Positions 25,995-35,531 of a stretch of 64,000 nucleotides of DNA are shown one piece after another. The notes under the pieces were generated by a model. That model was not told where the DNA came from. It made no database searches and saw only the letters and a list, made by a program, of their open reading frames with translations. Source of the stretch: an uncultured Saprospiraceae bacterium (GTDB lineage Bacteria > Bacteroidota > Bacteroidia > Chitinophagales > Saprospiraceae); the NCBI GenBank assembly GCA_937959115.1, contig CALGAW010000031.1, positions 1 to 64,000 on the forward strand. Reading direction: 5' to 3'. The translations under genes and the position numbers were made by a program. How positions within the stretch are numbered: the first letter of the stretch is position 1; each line of letters begins with the position of its first letter.

Positions 25995-28283
25995 ATGGCC
26001 AAATATTACATATACATTCTCTTAAGCCTCTTTTGCTTTAAAGCTATTGGACAGCCAGATCCTTCTTCAAATTGGAAAAAGAATCAAAAAATCGCACTTG
26101 AATTTCTAGCAGAAAGTGATTTTCAAAACGCTGCTAAATTTTTCTCACTTGCCGCCGATGGAACAACAGGAACGCCTGCAAAAGGATTATACCTAAATGC
26201 TGCCTCATGTTATGAAAAGGTTGGAAATTTCTGGCATGCAAGGAATGCCTACAAAACTATTTTAGACAATTCTGACTGGGATGGCGAAATCGTTTATAAA
26301 TACTCAAATTGTCAATATAGGCTAGGGAATTACAAGGATGCATTGTCTAATTTTAAAAATGTATTGTCTACAATACAGGGAGAATATTTACAAGATAAAA
26401 AGCAGGAAATAAAAAACAGTATTGCTGGATGCGAACTTGCATTAGCGATGCAAAGTAACAACGTCACCCTTTTTGAATTGACTCCACTTAATACATCTAT
26501 AAGTAGCTACGAAAAAGAGTTTAATCCAATTATTAATGCAGACAATATGCTGCGATATTCAAGAATGGAGAATGGACTATCGAAAATGTATTTTGGAAAC
26601 TATATAGATGGTGCTTGGTCTTCTGTTAACTCTGATTTGAGAAAAGCATTACCCGAAAAATTCAATGGTAGCTTTTCAGTTGCTCCTAGTGGAGAACGTG
26701 TTTACTATTCATCTTGTACGAAAAGAAATGATGGTTCACTAAAGTGTTCAATATATCAGAGACAGCTGAAAAATGGATCTTGGTCTACACCAGAAAAATT
26801 GCCAGAAACAATTAATAAGACAAATTCCTCCAACCTTCATCCTTATGTTTACGAAGAAAGAAATAAGGAAGTCTTGTTGTTTTGCTCTGATCGAACAGAT
26901 GGTGAAGGTGGAACAGATATCTGGTTCTCGATTCGAAGTGGTGGGGACAAATCTATGAACTTTTCTGAACCGCAGAACTTAGGTATTAAAATCAATACCA
27001 CAGGAGATGAGACCACCCCTTTCTATGATTCGGATAAAGGAATCCTATACTTCAGTTCAAACGGACATACCAACGTTGGAGGGTTTGACGTGTTCAAAGT
27101 AAGAGGTGCTAAAAACTCTTGGGATAGACCGCAAAATATGGGGTTCCCAATTAATTCTTCAGCAGATGATCTGTATTTCAATTACCTACCGTCTAAAAAT
27201 ATTGGTTTTCTTGTTTCAAATAGAACAAAAACAGAATCTGAAGCACAGAACAATGACGATATCTATGCGCTTCTGTCTCTTTCTGGATTAGTAAAAATCT
27301 ACGGAAATATTACTGATGAAAAGGGAAATCGACTAAAAGATGTAGATATATCGATTGCTGATATGGATGGAAGTGCACCAGAAAGCAGTAATCATTTCTC
27401 AACTGGTCAATATTCTATAAATCTCGAAGAAAACCACTCGTATAAGATCACTGTCTCCAAATCTGACTACGAACCACAAGATTTAGAGATCACAGCGTTC
27501 AAATTCAACGGTGTTCACGAAATCAAGCAAGATGTTACATTAGCATTTAACGGTTCTGGTGATCCAATGATTGCCATGGTTGACAAGGAGGAGACGAATG
27601 CAGAAGAAGACGATGAAAGGAGAAAAGCTGCAGAGCGAGCAGTAAAAATGGAATTAGAAGAACAGCAGCGTATCGCTTTGGCTAAAAAAACAGAAGCCGC
27701 TCGAGTTGCTGCAGAACTGAAAGCCAAGGAAGAAGCAGATCGAATCGCAGCCGCCAAAGCAGCAAAACTCGCAGAAGAACAACGCCTAGCCGCGATAGAA
27801 GCTAAAAAAGCAGAAGCCGCAGCCAAGCTCAAAGCGGAACAAGAAGCAGAAGCCGCTCGAGTTGCCGCAGAACTAAAAGCAAAGGAAGAAGCAGATCGAA
27901 TCGCAGCCGCCAAAGCAGCAAAACTCGCTGAAGAACAACGCCTAGCCGCGATAGAAGCTAAAAAAGCCGAAGTCGCAGCCAAGCTCAAAGCAGAACAAGA
28001 AGCCGCTCGAGTTGCTGCAGAACTAAAAGCCAAGGAAGAAGCAGAAAAACTTGCTGAAGAAAATGCAAAATTGAGTGAAGAATTGTCGGCAAAAGTAGCA
28101 CCACACGAAAATGAGTCTAAATCTGTCGAACAGATTACTGATTCTAAAGGGAAGTATAAGGTGAGAACATATGAGGAAATAATTTCTGATATTAAAAAGA
28201 ACAAGGAAAAATACAACAAGCAAAATACGGAAAAAGAGAATAGAGAAGATGCTGATTACGAGGAAAGTAATGATTGGAGATAG
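25995..28283 (+). CDS. PorE-like envelope protein: TPR, PD40 propeller, regulatory-like domain, TolA-like coiled coil
   Basis: I take the ATG at 25995 (762 residues) because it opens the signal peptide MAKYYIYILLSLFCFKAIGQ; an in-frame ATG at 25962 adds 11 residues. Order: TPR-like helices (about 20-150), PD40/WD40-like propeller (about 165-410, with GGTDIWFS and GGFDVFKV blades), a carboxypeptidase-regulatory-like beta domain (about 425-515, IYGNITDEKGNRLKDVDISI), then an Ala/Lys/Glu coiled coil (about 530-700) and a charged tail. PorE and related T9SS proteins share the first three parts but end in an OmpA-type peptidoglycan-binding domain, absent here. Location is probably periplasmic at the outer membrane. 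Confidence 0.8.
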   Translation: MAKYYIYILLSLFCFKAIGQPDPSSNWKKNQKIALEFLAESDFQNAAKFFSLAADGTTGTPAKGLYLNAASCYEKVGNFWHARNAYKTILDNSDWDGEIVYKYSNCQYRLGNYKDALSNFKNVLSTIQGEYLQDKKQEIKNSIAGCELALAMQSNNVTLFELTPLNTSISSYEKEFNPIINADNMLRYSRMENGLSKMYFGNYIDGAWSSVNSDLRKALPEKFNGSFSVAPSGERVYYSSCTKRNDGSLKCSIYQRQLKNGSWSTPEKLPETINKTNSSNLHPYVYEERNKEVLLFCSDRTDGEGGTDIWFSIRSGGDKSMNFSEPQNLGIKINTTGDETTPFYDSDKGILYFSSNGHTNVGGFDVFKVRGAKNSWDRPQNMGFPINSSADDLYFNYLPSKNIGFLVSNRTKTESEAQNNDDIYALLSLSGLVKIYGNITDEKGNRLKDVDISIADMDGSAPESSNHFSTGQYSINLEENHSYKITVSKSDYEPQDLEITAFKFNGVHEIKQDVTLAFNGSGDPMIAMVDKEETNAEEDDERRKAAERAVKMELEEQQRIALAKKTEAARVAAELKAKEEADRIAAAKAAKLAEEQRLAAIEAKKAEAAAKLKAEQEAEAARVAAELKAKEEADRIAAAKAAKLAEEQRLAAIEAKKAEVAAKLKAEQEAARVAAELKAKEEAEKLAEENAKLSEELSAKVAPHENESKSVEQITDSKGKYKVRTYEEIISDIKKNKEKYNKQNTEKENREDADYEESNDWR
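27693..28050 (+). repeat. tandem coiled-coil coding repeat
   Basis: Three starts of the same block, GAAGCCGCTCGAGTTGC, lie at 27693, 27849 and 27999 (spacing 156 and 150 bp). The block encodes AARVAAELKAKEEA and RIAAAKAAKLAEEQRL. The second copy lost one EA pair. Confidence 0.85.
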
Positions 28284-28316
28284 TCTTCTCAAAAATGTTA
28301 TCTACAGTATTGCAAT

Positions 28317-28814
28317 ATGATGAAACGGTTACAATCTCATAGAAAGGGAGCATTAGGTGCTTTGATGGATTTATATGAAGAGGAATCCAGCTTTTTTATT
28401 CATACCATAAATACAAAGGTGGACGATCAGCTTTGGTCTAAGATTATAGATGAGAAAACGGAAGATCCGGATTGTCGGTCGATACAGTCGATTTGTACGC
28501 ACATGGTAGACGCAGCAAATTACTATGTTGACTTAGTGAAAAAGGCTGAATCAGTTGAGTTCACAGCAATTCCATCAGTTACATTGCCTACCAGGGCGGA
28601 TTTTGAACCTGCTTTTTTAAACTGTTTATCCGATCAAATCAATTATTTTGAAGGTCGCTGGGAAATGTCTGATGAGGCCATTTCAAAAATTCCAATAAAG
28701 ACAGGGTGGGGAAATGTTTTGGACCCAGAAAGCCTATTGGAGCATGCAGTTGTACATGTGATGCGTCATCATAGACAAATCTTGAGGTGGTTGAAAGAAA
28801 TAGATTCGAAATAA
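28317..28814 (+). CDS. DinB-like four-helix protein
   Basis: The 165-residue protein follows the PorE-like gene after 33 bp, so it is probably in the same transcript. It has the DinB/DUF1572 pattern: an N-terminal helix, the first metal His in SICTHMVDAANYYVDLV (about residue 64), and the paired His in LLEHAVVHVMRHHRQILRWL near the C-terminus. Members bind a divalent metal and some act as thiol-dependent transferases; the substrate here is unknown. Confidence 0.8.
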   Translation: MMKRLQSHRKGALGALMDLYEEESSFFIHTINTKVDDQLWSKIIDEKTEDPDCRSIQSICTHMVDAANYYVDLVKKAESVEFTAIPSVTLPTRADFEPAFLNCLSDQINYFEGRWEMSDEAISKIPIKTGWGNVLDPESLLEHAVVHVMRHHRQILRWLKEIDSK

Positions 28815-28871
28815 TGGAAATCTATTGCCTAGATCTAATTGGGTAACGAAATGCGCCTAAGTAAGTAATTC

Positions 28872-29438
28872 CTAGTTTGTTTGCAAAACCTCTTGTAATA
28901 ATTGCCCCGCTTGTTCTTTGTACTTATGAGCACCCTCCGTATTGGTAATTAGCCTTAATCCGCTGACAAGATCCACATATTTGTCTGGTAATTCCTTTAG
29001 ATTGCATTGTACCCAAAACCATTGAGCTTCCTCTCGATTTTCTTTGTTTTGACTAAAGACTAGTGCTTTGTAAAACCCAGACGCCATGCTTGGCTGATTC
29101 TCTTGGAAATAAGTATGTGCTATATAAAGTTGAGTTTTTTCATCAGTTGGAATATGCTTGAAATGATCACGTGCTGCTTTGTAATCAGTATTCAGGTAGT
29201 GTGTAATGCCAATACGCAGCATACTATCTATTGAGGAGGGTGGACGGTCTAATTGTGATTGGAGTTCTATCTTTGGAGTCGCGCTATATTCGGATTTCCA
29301 GCGGTGGAATTTCTTTGTCTCGCTTTCAAATGAAAAGGTTAAACTCAAAATGAATACAATTCCTACCACTGCTGTAATTAATGGAAGCATTTTTCGAATA
29401 GGACTATTTTTAGATTTTTCTGAAGAGAATCTGTTCAT
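28872..29438 (-). CDS. membrane-anchored TPR-like protein
   Basis: A 188-residue protein with a basic N-terminus, one transmembrane segment (about 18-36, LPLITAVVGIVFILSLTF) and a C-terminal helical-repeat region (about 75-185, YLNTDYKAARDHFKHI, LYIAHTYFQENQPSMASGFY) typical of TPR. It resembles small anti-sigma or zinc-finger-less membrane TPR proteins of Bacteroidota. It is the last gene of a minus-strand run after the MBOAT gene (52-bp gap). Confidence 0.7.
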   Translation of the reverse strand: MNRFSSEKSKNSPIRKMLPLITAVVGIVFILSLTFSFESETKKFHRWKSEYSATPKIELQSQLDRPPSSIDSMLRIGITHYLNTDYKAARDHFKHIPTDEKTQLYIAHTYFQENQPSMASGFYKALVFSQNKENREEAQWFWVQCNLKELPDKYVDLVSGLRLITNTEGAHKYKEQAGQLLQEVLQTN

Positions 29439-29490
29439 TTAGCAATATTAATTGTTTGCCAAAATAAGGAATTTCAAAGCATCTTCAGGA

Positions 29491-30915
29491 TTAAAATTGG
29501 AAATAAATAAAATCTGGTTTTACACTGATATTTATGAACAGTAAGATCAAAAACAACAATAGATAACAGAGTATCACTTGGATTGCTCCAGGTAATGGCT
29601 CAAGTAACTGGGCAAACGATTTGTTGCGAATCAGTACTTCGAGCACTACAAACACACTTAGCGGAAATAGGTAATACAGTTGCTTTGAATACTGAAATGC
29701 CACACTCCATAACTCAGAAATTTCAGGTAGAGGGTTTGAGAAATTACCTAAGTTTGAAACTAGCTGAATGAGGTGACTACTATCAGCTGCACGGAAAGGC
29801 AACCAAAACAAAACGACGAGCAAATAGGTAAGCACAATAGCAAATAGTCCTCTACCCTTGATCTTAAATGCCTTTTCGATAATCAGCATGGCTCCATGCA
29901 GTGCACCCCAGATCAAGAAGGTGAGTTGTGCTCCATGCCAAAGACCACTTAGTAGGAAGGTGATCAATATGTTGAAGTACGTCTGTGCACTGCCATATCT
30001 GCTTCCTCCTAGCGGAATATATACGTAATCTCGAAACCAAGTTGATAACGATATGTGCCATCTGCTCCAAAACTCCTTTAATGAGGCAGAGAAATAGGGT
30101 GTTTTGAAGTTGTCGGACAGGTTAAAACCTAGGAGTAATGCTAGTCCTATTGCAATATCAGAGTATCCAGAAAAATCGCAATAGATTTGAATTGAAAAGC
30201 AAACCAATCCCCATAGGGTCGTTAGGCATGTAAATACCTGTTGGGGATCAAACACCTGATTGACGATAAGTCCCAGATTATCTGCAATCACTACTTTTTT
30301 GAAGAGGCCATAGAGAATCAATTGGATACCGGCAACAGCAGGGAAGTATAGAAATACTCTTTTTTGCTCAAATTGAGGAATCATCCTACCTGCCCGCTCA
30401 ATTGGGCCAGCCACAAGCTGAGGAAAAAAGGAGACATAGCTAAAAAACACAATCAGATCATCAGTGGGCTGGATCTTACGATGATAAATGTCTATACAAT
30501 AACTCATCGTTTGAAAGGTATAAAAACTAATACCGACAGGCAATATGATAGTTAATGTTGACCAACTGGTATCTATGGAAGCGATTGAAAGCAGGTCATT
30601 TAATGAATCAATAAAAAAATTGAAATACTTGAAGAACCCAAGGATGGACAGGTTGATGCACAAACTCAATTGCAACCATCGTTTTCGGAGAATTGGCTCA
30701 ATCGTTTTATGGATCTGCTGTCCAATTAAAAAGTCAGCAATGGAGCTGAACAAGATTAATGATAAAAAGCGCCAGTCCCACCAAGCGTAGAAGAAATAAC
30801 TACCTGCGAGAATCAAAAGATTTGAAACGGTTGCACTAAATCGTTCTGTCGCTTTCCAGTATATAAGGAAAAAGAGAATGAAAAAAGATAAGAATGCAAT
30901 TGAGTTAAAAACCAT
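29491..30915 (-). CDS. MBOAT-family membrane O-acyltransferase (AlgI/DltB-like)
   Basis: The 474-residue polytopic protein (about ten transmembrane segments) moves an acyl group onto a polysaccharide or wall polymer outside the membrane. Family marks are visible: FYAWWDWRFLSLILFSSIADF near the start, VAGPIERAGRMIPQF, FSGYSDIAIGLALLLGF, and the invariant His in LLSGLWHGAQLTFLIWG (about residue 326) with a second in GALHGAML (about 338). No partner of the AlgJ/AlgX/DltD type is adjacent, which is unusual; the downstream TPR protein may be its partner. Substrate unknown. Confidence 0.9.
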   Translation of the reverse strand: MVFNSIAFLSFFILFFLIYWKATERFSATVSNLLILAGSYFFYAWWDWRFLSLILFSSIADFLIGQQIHKTIEPILRKRWLQLSLCINLSILGFFKYFNFFIDSLNDLLSIASIDTSWSTLTIILPVGISFYTFQTMSYCIDIYHRKIQPTDDLIVFFSYVSFFPQLVAGPIERAGRMIPQFEQKRVFLYFPAVAGIQLILYGLFKKVVIADNLGLIVNQVFDPQQVFTCLTTLWGLVCFSIQIYCDFSGYSDIAIGLALLLGFNLSDNFKTPYFSASLKEFWSRWHISLSTWFRDYVYIPLGGSRYGSAQTYFNILITFLLSGLWHGAQLTFLIWGALHGAMLIIEKAFKIKGRGLFAIVLTYLLVVLFWLPFRAADSSHLIQLVSNLGNFSNPLPEISELWSVAFQYSKQLYYLFPLSVFVVLEVLIRNKSFAQLLEPLPGAIQVILCYLLLFLILLFINISVKPDFIYFQF

Positions 30916-31009
30916 GCAGGATTATTGTTTGCCTATTTGTAGCAAAATATGAAATTTTAAACGGTTATTTGTCGTTAATGAAGTACAGAATGAAAAGGAT
31001 AATTAAAAA

Positions 31010-32536
31010 TTAATCATTGGCAATGTCTTCCTTTAGTTTGATGACATAGAAATTGTTTTCCTTAAGAATCACAGTTTCTGTAAGCCTTTTGAGTTCCTCG
31101 TGTTCTAGCATTGAGGCATCATCCGTGAACATATAACGTACACCCTCTTTCCAATACCGATTTAAAGTAGATTTTCCCTTATATGGCTTAAAGAGCTCCT
31201 CGGAATTACTCAAGCCATACCCTTTTTTATTGAGGAAATAAAAGTAGATGCAATTGGATTTATCGACCCCCATAATCACCTGACCGCCAGGCGGAACTGA
31301 CTCTGCGAGTCGTTGGCGGCTTTCTTGAATATACAGTTCTTGAGGTACCCACTTTTCAGTGTTGAGCCAGCGCGCTGGAAGTATGCGAATACAACAAAAT
31401 ACGGGTTGTAAGACGATCAGTGTACAAAGCAGCCAGATCTGACCTCTTTTCCACAACTGGTAACCTCCGTATCCAGCGATTGGTAACAACACAAGGAAAT
31501 AAGGCATCATGTAATAAGCATGCGCCTTCATCTGACTCAGCTCAATCAAATGATAAGCAATTAGACCAATGGTCAAAATTAGATATGGGAGAAACACATG
31601 GCTATGCCACTTCTTCAAGCGAAAACAGAAGAATAGTCCTAGGAGGAAAAGGGTGAAGTTGGCATAATTCATTAAGGTTTCTGGCAAATCACTTACTAGG
31701 TTTTGTAAGAGTACAGTCCACCCCTCACTCCAAGAACCTACAGGCCTAAGCTCCAAGCCAAACTCTGGTAATCCTGAGGATGCTGTTAGCTGGATGGCAT
31801 ATCCATACCACATAAGTGGCAAGGCAACTGAAACAATCCCGAATACGGTCATCTCTATCCAGCGTCTAAGCGAAATGTCCTTGAAAAAAATCAGCAAGAA
31901 ACCAACAATTGGAAAGCCAACAGCCAAGTATTGTAGTTTTGTCAAGCCTCCAAGGGTGATGAGCAATAGACCAAGCAAAAAAGAAGGATAATCTGGTGGT
32001 TTGTTTTGTGCAATGCCAAATAGGTAGCGGAGGAAGTAATATAATCCCCAGATAGAAGCTGACAGCGCTAGGATGTCGGGCATGGCATTGATACCATGGT
32101 AAAACAGCTCGGGACTCCAAAGGAAGCCCCAGAAACTCAGCCGGCCAATCCACTCATTTTTGGTAATCAGTAAGAGCAAGTGATACATGCCCCATGCGCC
32201 TAGTAGATAAAGTAGTAGGGAGAAACACCGGTGCACCCAAAACCGTTCTCCAGTAATATGATAAATGGATGCTAGAGCAAACTCATAACTTAAAAAGTGA
32301 CTGCCAGTGATGCCTTGAGAGCCACGACGGTTATCCACTCTCGGCTGAAAAAGGTTCATGCTTTCAGTGTAGAGGTTACGCGCTACACCAAGGGTAAGGC
32401 ATTGACGCCAAACGTGCATGCTTTCAGGTGGACGATTCAAAAATGGAAGGTGGATGAGTATGGTAAGGGCAATCCCAAGGCGGAAAAACCATTTGCTCAA
32501 TACAAACCAAGTAGTGGAATCAGCAAATCGGGTCAT
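31010..32536 (-). CDS. GT39-like (ArnT/PMT) membrane glycosyltransferase
   Basis: A polytopic GT-C protein of 508 residues. I start at the ATG at 32536, which shares one base with the stop of the upstream gene (TGATG); a TTG one codon earlier is less likely. The first large external loop has MHVWRQCLTLGVARN and NLFQPRVDN, a pattern of GT39-type enzymes that transfer sugars from polyprenyl phosphates, though the usual acidic residue after WRQ is replaced (CLT). The C-terminal 120 residues are soluble. Translational coupling to the BNR lipoprotein suggests a joint role in surface glycosylation. Acceptor unknown. Confidence 0.75.
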   Translation of the reverse strand: MTRFADSTTWFVLSKWFFRLGIALTILIHLPFLNRPPESMHVWRQCLTLGVARNLYTESMNLFQPRVDNRRGSQGITGSHFLSYEFALASIYHITGERFWVHRCFSLLLYLLGAWGMYHLLLLITKNEWIGRLSFWGFLWSPELFYHGINAMPDILALSASIWGLYYFLRYLFGIAQNKPPDYPSFLLGLLLITLGGLTKLQYLAVGFPIVGFLLIFFKDISLRRWIEMTVFGIVSVALPLMWYGYAIQLTASSGLPEFGLELRPVGSWSEGWTVLLQNLVSDLPETLMNYANFTLFLLGLFFCFRLKKWHSHVFLPYLILTIGLIAYHLIELSQMKAHAYYMMPYFLVLLPIAGYGGYQLWKRGQIWLLCTLIVLQPVFCCIRILPARWLNTEKWVPQELYIQESRQRLAESVPPGGQVIMGVDKSNCIYFYFLNKKGYGLSNSEELFKPYKGKSTLNRYWKEGVRYMFTDDASMLEHEELKRLTETVILKENNFYVIKLKEDIAND

Positions 32537-33486
32537 CAATCTTCAAATTTAAAGATTCGTCCTTCGTCTCCTACGATAAACCCTGTGCCATCTTCAATAG
32601 AAATAGCATTCAATCGGACTTCTGGCATATCAACTGTTTTCCATGTTTTTCCACCGTCATCTGTAATCCAAAACACTCCATCGTCTCCAACTAGATAGCC
32701 TTTGTCCACGGTAGTAAACAGTATATCTCTAAAGATTTCGCGCTTGGTCGTAAGGCGATTGCCGTTTCTTAGTTTTTTCCAAGTTTCCCCGCCATCTGTT
32801 GTTTTGATGATGGTGCCAGTAAACCCCGCAGCGTATCCAATGGTTGGTGATGGGAAATTCACGGTAAGGAAAAACTCTCCTTGAACAGGCTTTGCTTCCC
32901 AGGTTTTTCCACTATCATAAGACTTATAAACAGCACCGTATCCAACTGCAATTGCTTCGTCTGCTGCGAGATAGCATACGTCTTGTATTTCATGATTGAT
33001 GCCTGTAAATGAAGTGTCTGGCGGACTATTTAGATTGTTGAAGTGATAGATGACTCCAATGTCAAAGCTACCACCTCCTACAGCAATAAAGTTATTCTGA
33101 TCGTAGTAGGCAATACTGTGCAATTCCACTTCCTCAGGCATTTGAACGAGGTTCCAAGACATTGTATTTTGCTCATACTGTAGCAAGGAACCAAGATAAC
33201 CTGCTAGCATCAAATTATCATCTTTGATCGATACTTCGTTTAAGATGTTGTGATAAATGGAATCAGATGTCCAAGTAGTACCACCATCATTTGTTTGTAG
33301 AAATTCACCTCTTCGCCATCTTGTGCCACCACAAGCAAATCCATTCATAGCATCCGTAAACACCACATCCGTTAATCGAACATCTGTCGGTGAATCCGCC
33401 TCGGACCAAATCAGCGTATATTCTTCTTTTTTACAAGCAGAAAATACGAGGATCACCAATAAAATTATTACGAATTGCCATTTCAT
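32536..33486 (-). CDS. BNR / YCF48-like repeat lipoprotein
   Basis: The 316-residue protein has a lipobox (LVILVFSACKKEE, Cys at about 18). The mature protein is a beta-propeller of BNR/YCF48-like repeats, with NDGGTTW, YDSGKTWE, TDGGETWKK and DDGGKTWKT as repeat turns. It should sit on the outer or inner membrane and bind proteins or glycans; YCF48 relatives act in complex assembly. The stop overlaps the start of the GT39-like gene. Confidence 0.85.
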   Translation of the reverse strand: MKWQFVIILLVILVFSACKKEEYTLIWSEADSPTDVRLTDVVFTDAMNGFACGGTRWRRGEFLQTNDGGTTWTSDSIYHNILNEVSIKDDNLMLAGYLGSLLQYEQNTMSWNLVQMPEEVELHSIAYYDQNNFIAVGGGSFDIGVIYHFNNLNSPPDTSFTGINHEIQDVCYLAADEAIAVGYGAVYKSYDSGKTWEAKPVQGEFFLTVNFPSPTIGYAAGFTGTIIKTTDGGETWKKLRNGNRLTTKREIFRDILFTTVDKGYLVGDDGVFWITDDGGKTWKTVDMPEVRLNAISIEDGTGFIVGDEGRIFKFED

Positions 33487-33532
33487 TCAACGAAATTAAT
33501 TATTAATGTTTAATTATTAATGTTTAATGACC

Positions 33533-34720
33533 TTAAGGATATTTATTTAGTGCATTTAGCAATATTTGACAGGCATCTCGAATTTCTTGATCCGAGATAA
33601 TTAGTGGCGGCGCAATTCGTAAACAGCTGTCATTGAACAAGAACCAGTCTGTAATCAGTCCATTTGCAGTGCAATCACTGATGACTGCTTTGACTTGGTC
33701 GAAATCGCGTAATTGCATAGCCATTAGAAAACCTGCACTTCTGATTTCGAGAATAGAAGGATGTTTAAGTAGTTGATGGAATAACTGTTCTTTTGCTTTT
33801 ACCTGACTGATAAATGGTTGTTCAATCAATTCCTTAAGTGTTGCCAAGGCCGCTGCACAGGTCACGGGATGCCCCCCAAATGTAGTGATGTGTCCTAGGA
33901 ACGGATTGTCCATAAAAACGGAGAGCACTTCTTTGTTTGCTACGAATGCACCAATTGGCATCCCACCCCCCATTCCTTTAGCAAGCAATAAAATATCTGG
34001 TATCACATCGTATTGTTCGAAGGCAAACAGGGTTCCTGTGCGACCGTATCCTACTTGGATTTCATCAAAGATGAGCAGTGTTCCGGTTTCTGTGCACCGT
34101 GCTCTTAGTTTTTTTAGGTAGTCGTTTTTCGGTAAGGTGACGCCTGATTCCGCTTTTACGGGTTCAACGATGACGGCAGCTGTGCGCTTAGTAATTCTGT
34201 TGAGGTGTGCTGGCTTGTTGAATTCAATGTGGTTGATATCTGGTAGGAGTGGGCGGTAATTTTGAGTAAAGAAGGTATCGCTCATTAAGCTCATTGCTCC
34301 TTGGGTGCTTCCGTGATAGGCATTGTAGCAGGAAATGAATTCGGTGCGCCCTGTAAACCGTTTGGCCAATTTCATTGCGCCCTCTGTCGCCTCAGCTCCT
34401 GAGTTGACGAAGTATACGCTATTGAGTTGGTCTGGGAGCTGATTGGCTAAAAGTGTGGCCAGTTCAATTTGCGGGGCGAGTAGGTATTCACCATAGACCA
34501 TTGTGTGTAGGTATCGTTCTGCCTGTTGTTTTACAGCATCTACTACTTTGGGATAGCAATGACCTAGGGAACTTACGCTAATGCCTGAGATTAAATCAAT
34601 ATATTTTTTTCCTTGGCTGTCAAATAAATAAACCCCTTTGGCACGTTCTACTTCAATCATCATGGGCATGTCACTTGTTTGAGCAATGTGACTTAGAAAC
34701 AATTGGCGATTATTTAACAT
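33533..34720 (-). CDS. class III PLP aminotransferase (acetylornithine/ornithine type)
   Basis: The 395-residue cytoplasmic enzyme has the class III marks: VYFVNSGAEATEGAMKLAKR, the PLP-phosphate binding and Asp motif LIFDEIQVGYGRTG, and the Schiff-base Lys in LLLAKGMGGGMPIGAF (about residue 249). Length fits acetylornithine or ornithine aminotransferase. No arg or put genes are adjacent, so the exact substrate is open; other 4-aminobutyrate-type reactions are possible. Divergent from pcp across 62 bp. Confidence 0.9.
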   Translation of the reverse strand: MLNNRQLFLSHIAQTSDMPMMIEVERAKGVYLFDSQGKKYIDLISGISVSSLGHCYPKVVDAVKQQAERYLHTMVYGEYLLAPQIELATLLANQLPDQLNSVYFVNSGAEATEGAMKLAKRFTGRTEFISCYNAYHGSTQGAMSLMSDTFFTQNYRPLLPDINHIEFNKPAHLNRITKRTAAVIVEPVKAESGVTLPKNDYLKKLRARCTETGTLLIFDEIQVGYGRTGTLFAFEQYDVIPDILLLAKGMGGGMPIGAFVANKEVLSVFMDNPFLGHITTFGGHPVTCAAALATLKELIEQPFISQVKAKEQLFHQLLKHPSILEIRSAGFLMAMQLRDFDQVKAVISDCTANGLITDWFLFNDSCLRIAPPLIISDQEIRDACQILLNALNKYP

Positions 34721-34750
34721 TTAATCTGGTTTCATTTTATAATAATTAAC

Positions 34751-34758
34751 TATATTTG
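34751..34758 (+). promoter_or_regulatory. -7 box TATATTTG upstream of pcp
   Basis: Exact TAnnTTTG match, 24 bp before the chosen start of pcp. A longer frame start at 34756 would fall inside this box, which supports the ATG at 34783. Confidence 0.5.
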
Positions 34759-34782
34759 ACCATCTCAATTAACCTATTATTT

Positions 34783-35382
34783 ATGAGTGTACTCATCACT
34801 GGGTTTCAACCCTTTTTACATTACACAATTAATCCGACGGAACAGATCGTTAAGTTACTGGATTTAATTGAATTCTCAGTGCACAAGGCTATTCTTCCTA
34901 CTGACTTTAAGCTGGCTGGTTCAGTATATGATGAATTGCTAACACAGCACCAGCCTAAGATAATTCTTAATCTAGGGTTGAACGCTAAAGCTGTTGGCTT
35001 AGAGCTGGAAACCATTGCGATTAATGTAGCGAAGGATTTTCTGAAAGCACCTGAACCTATTATTGGTGCTACAGAAATGGCTATAAAGACTAGCATAAAT
35101 ACCTATAGCTTGTCAGAAGACTTAAGGACTGAGGGTATTCCGGCAAGGGCTTCAAACCATGCTGGAGATTATCTATGTAACTATATTTTCTACAAATCAT
35201 TGCAGTATACTCAAGCCGTTGGAGGGCAAGCACTGTTCATTCATATGCCTTATACCTCGGATCTGGCGGCTTCTATTTACTCAAAAGAGCAAAATGCTTT
35301 TCCTTCCTTATCTAGGGAATTGGTATTAAAAGGTATTGAGTTAATTGTAAAGCAATTGTTTAAAAACGAGGTACATTCCTAG
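34783..35382 (+). CDS. pcp: pyroglutamyl-peptidase I
   Basis: A 199-residue peptidase of family C15 that removes N-terminal pyroglutamate from peptides in the cytoplasm. It opens with MSVLITGFQPF and NPTEQ, and has the catalytic triad positions Glu76 (ELETIAINV), Cys132 (NHAGDYLCNYIFY) and His154 (LFIHMPY). The ATG at 34783 is preferred over 34756 because the family starts with this strand and a -7 box lies just upstream. Length is slightly short but complete. Confidence 0.92.
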   Translation: MSVLITGFQPFLHYTINPTEQIVKLLDLIEFSVHKAILPTDFKLAGSVYDELLTQHQPKIILNLGLNAKAVGLELETIAINVAKDFLKAPEPIIGATEMAIKTSINTYSLSEDLRTEGIPARASNHAGDYLCNYIFYKSLQYTQAVGGQALFIHMPYTSDLAASIYSKEQNAFPSLSRELVLKGIELIVKQLFKNEVHS

Positions 35383-35531
35383 TAAAGATTTTTAATACTA
35401 AAGTAATTTTCATCAGGATACGTTGAATATTCTTCTTCTTCTTTCAGTTTTATACGAAATCTTATTTGATTTAAAACCAATTCCTTACTTCGTTCATTTT
35501 CTTGCCTTTATAACAATTGTAATCTTGTTTT

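Noticed and set aside
27515-28219. Minus-strand open frame opposite the PorE-like coiled coil
   Set aside because: It mirrors the Ala/Glu codon repeats and is Ser/Ala low-complexity; the plus strand has domains and a signal peptide.
34756-34782. Longer start for pcp
   Set aside because: It overlaps a TATATTTG box and adds residues before the conserved first strand.
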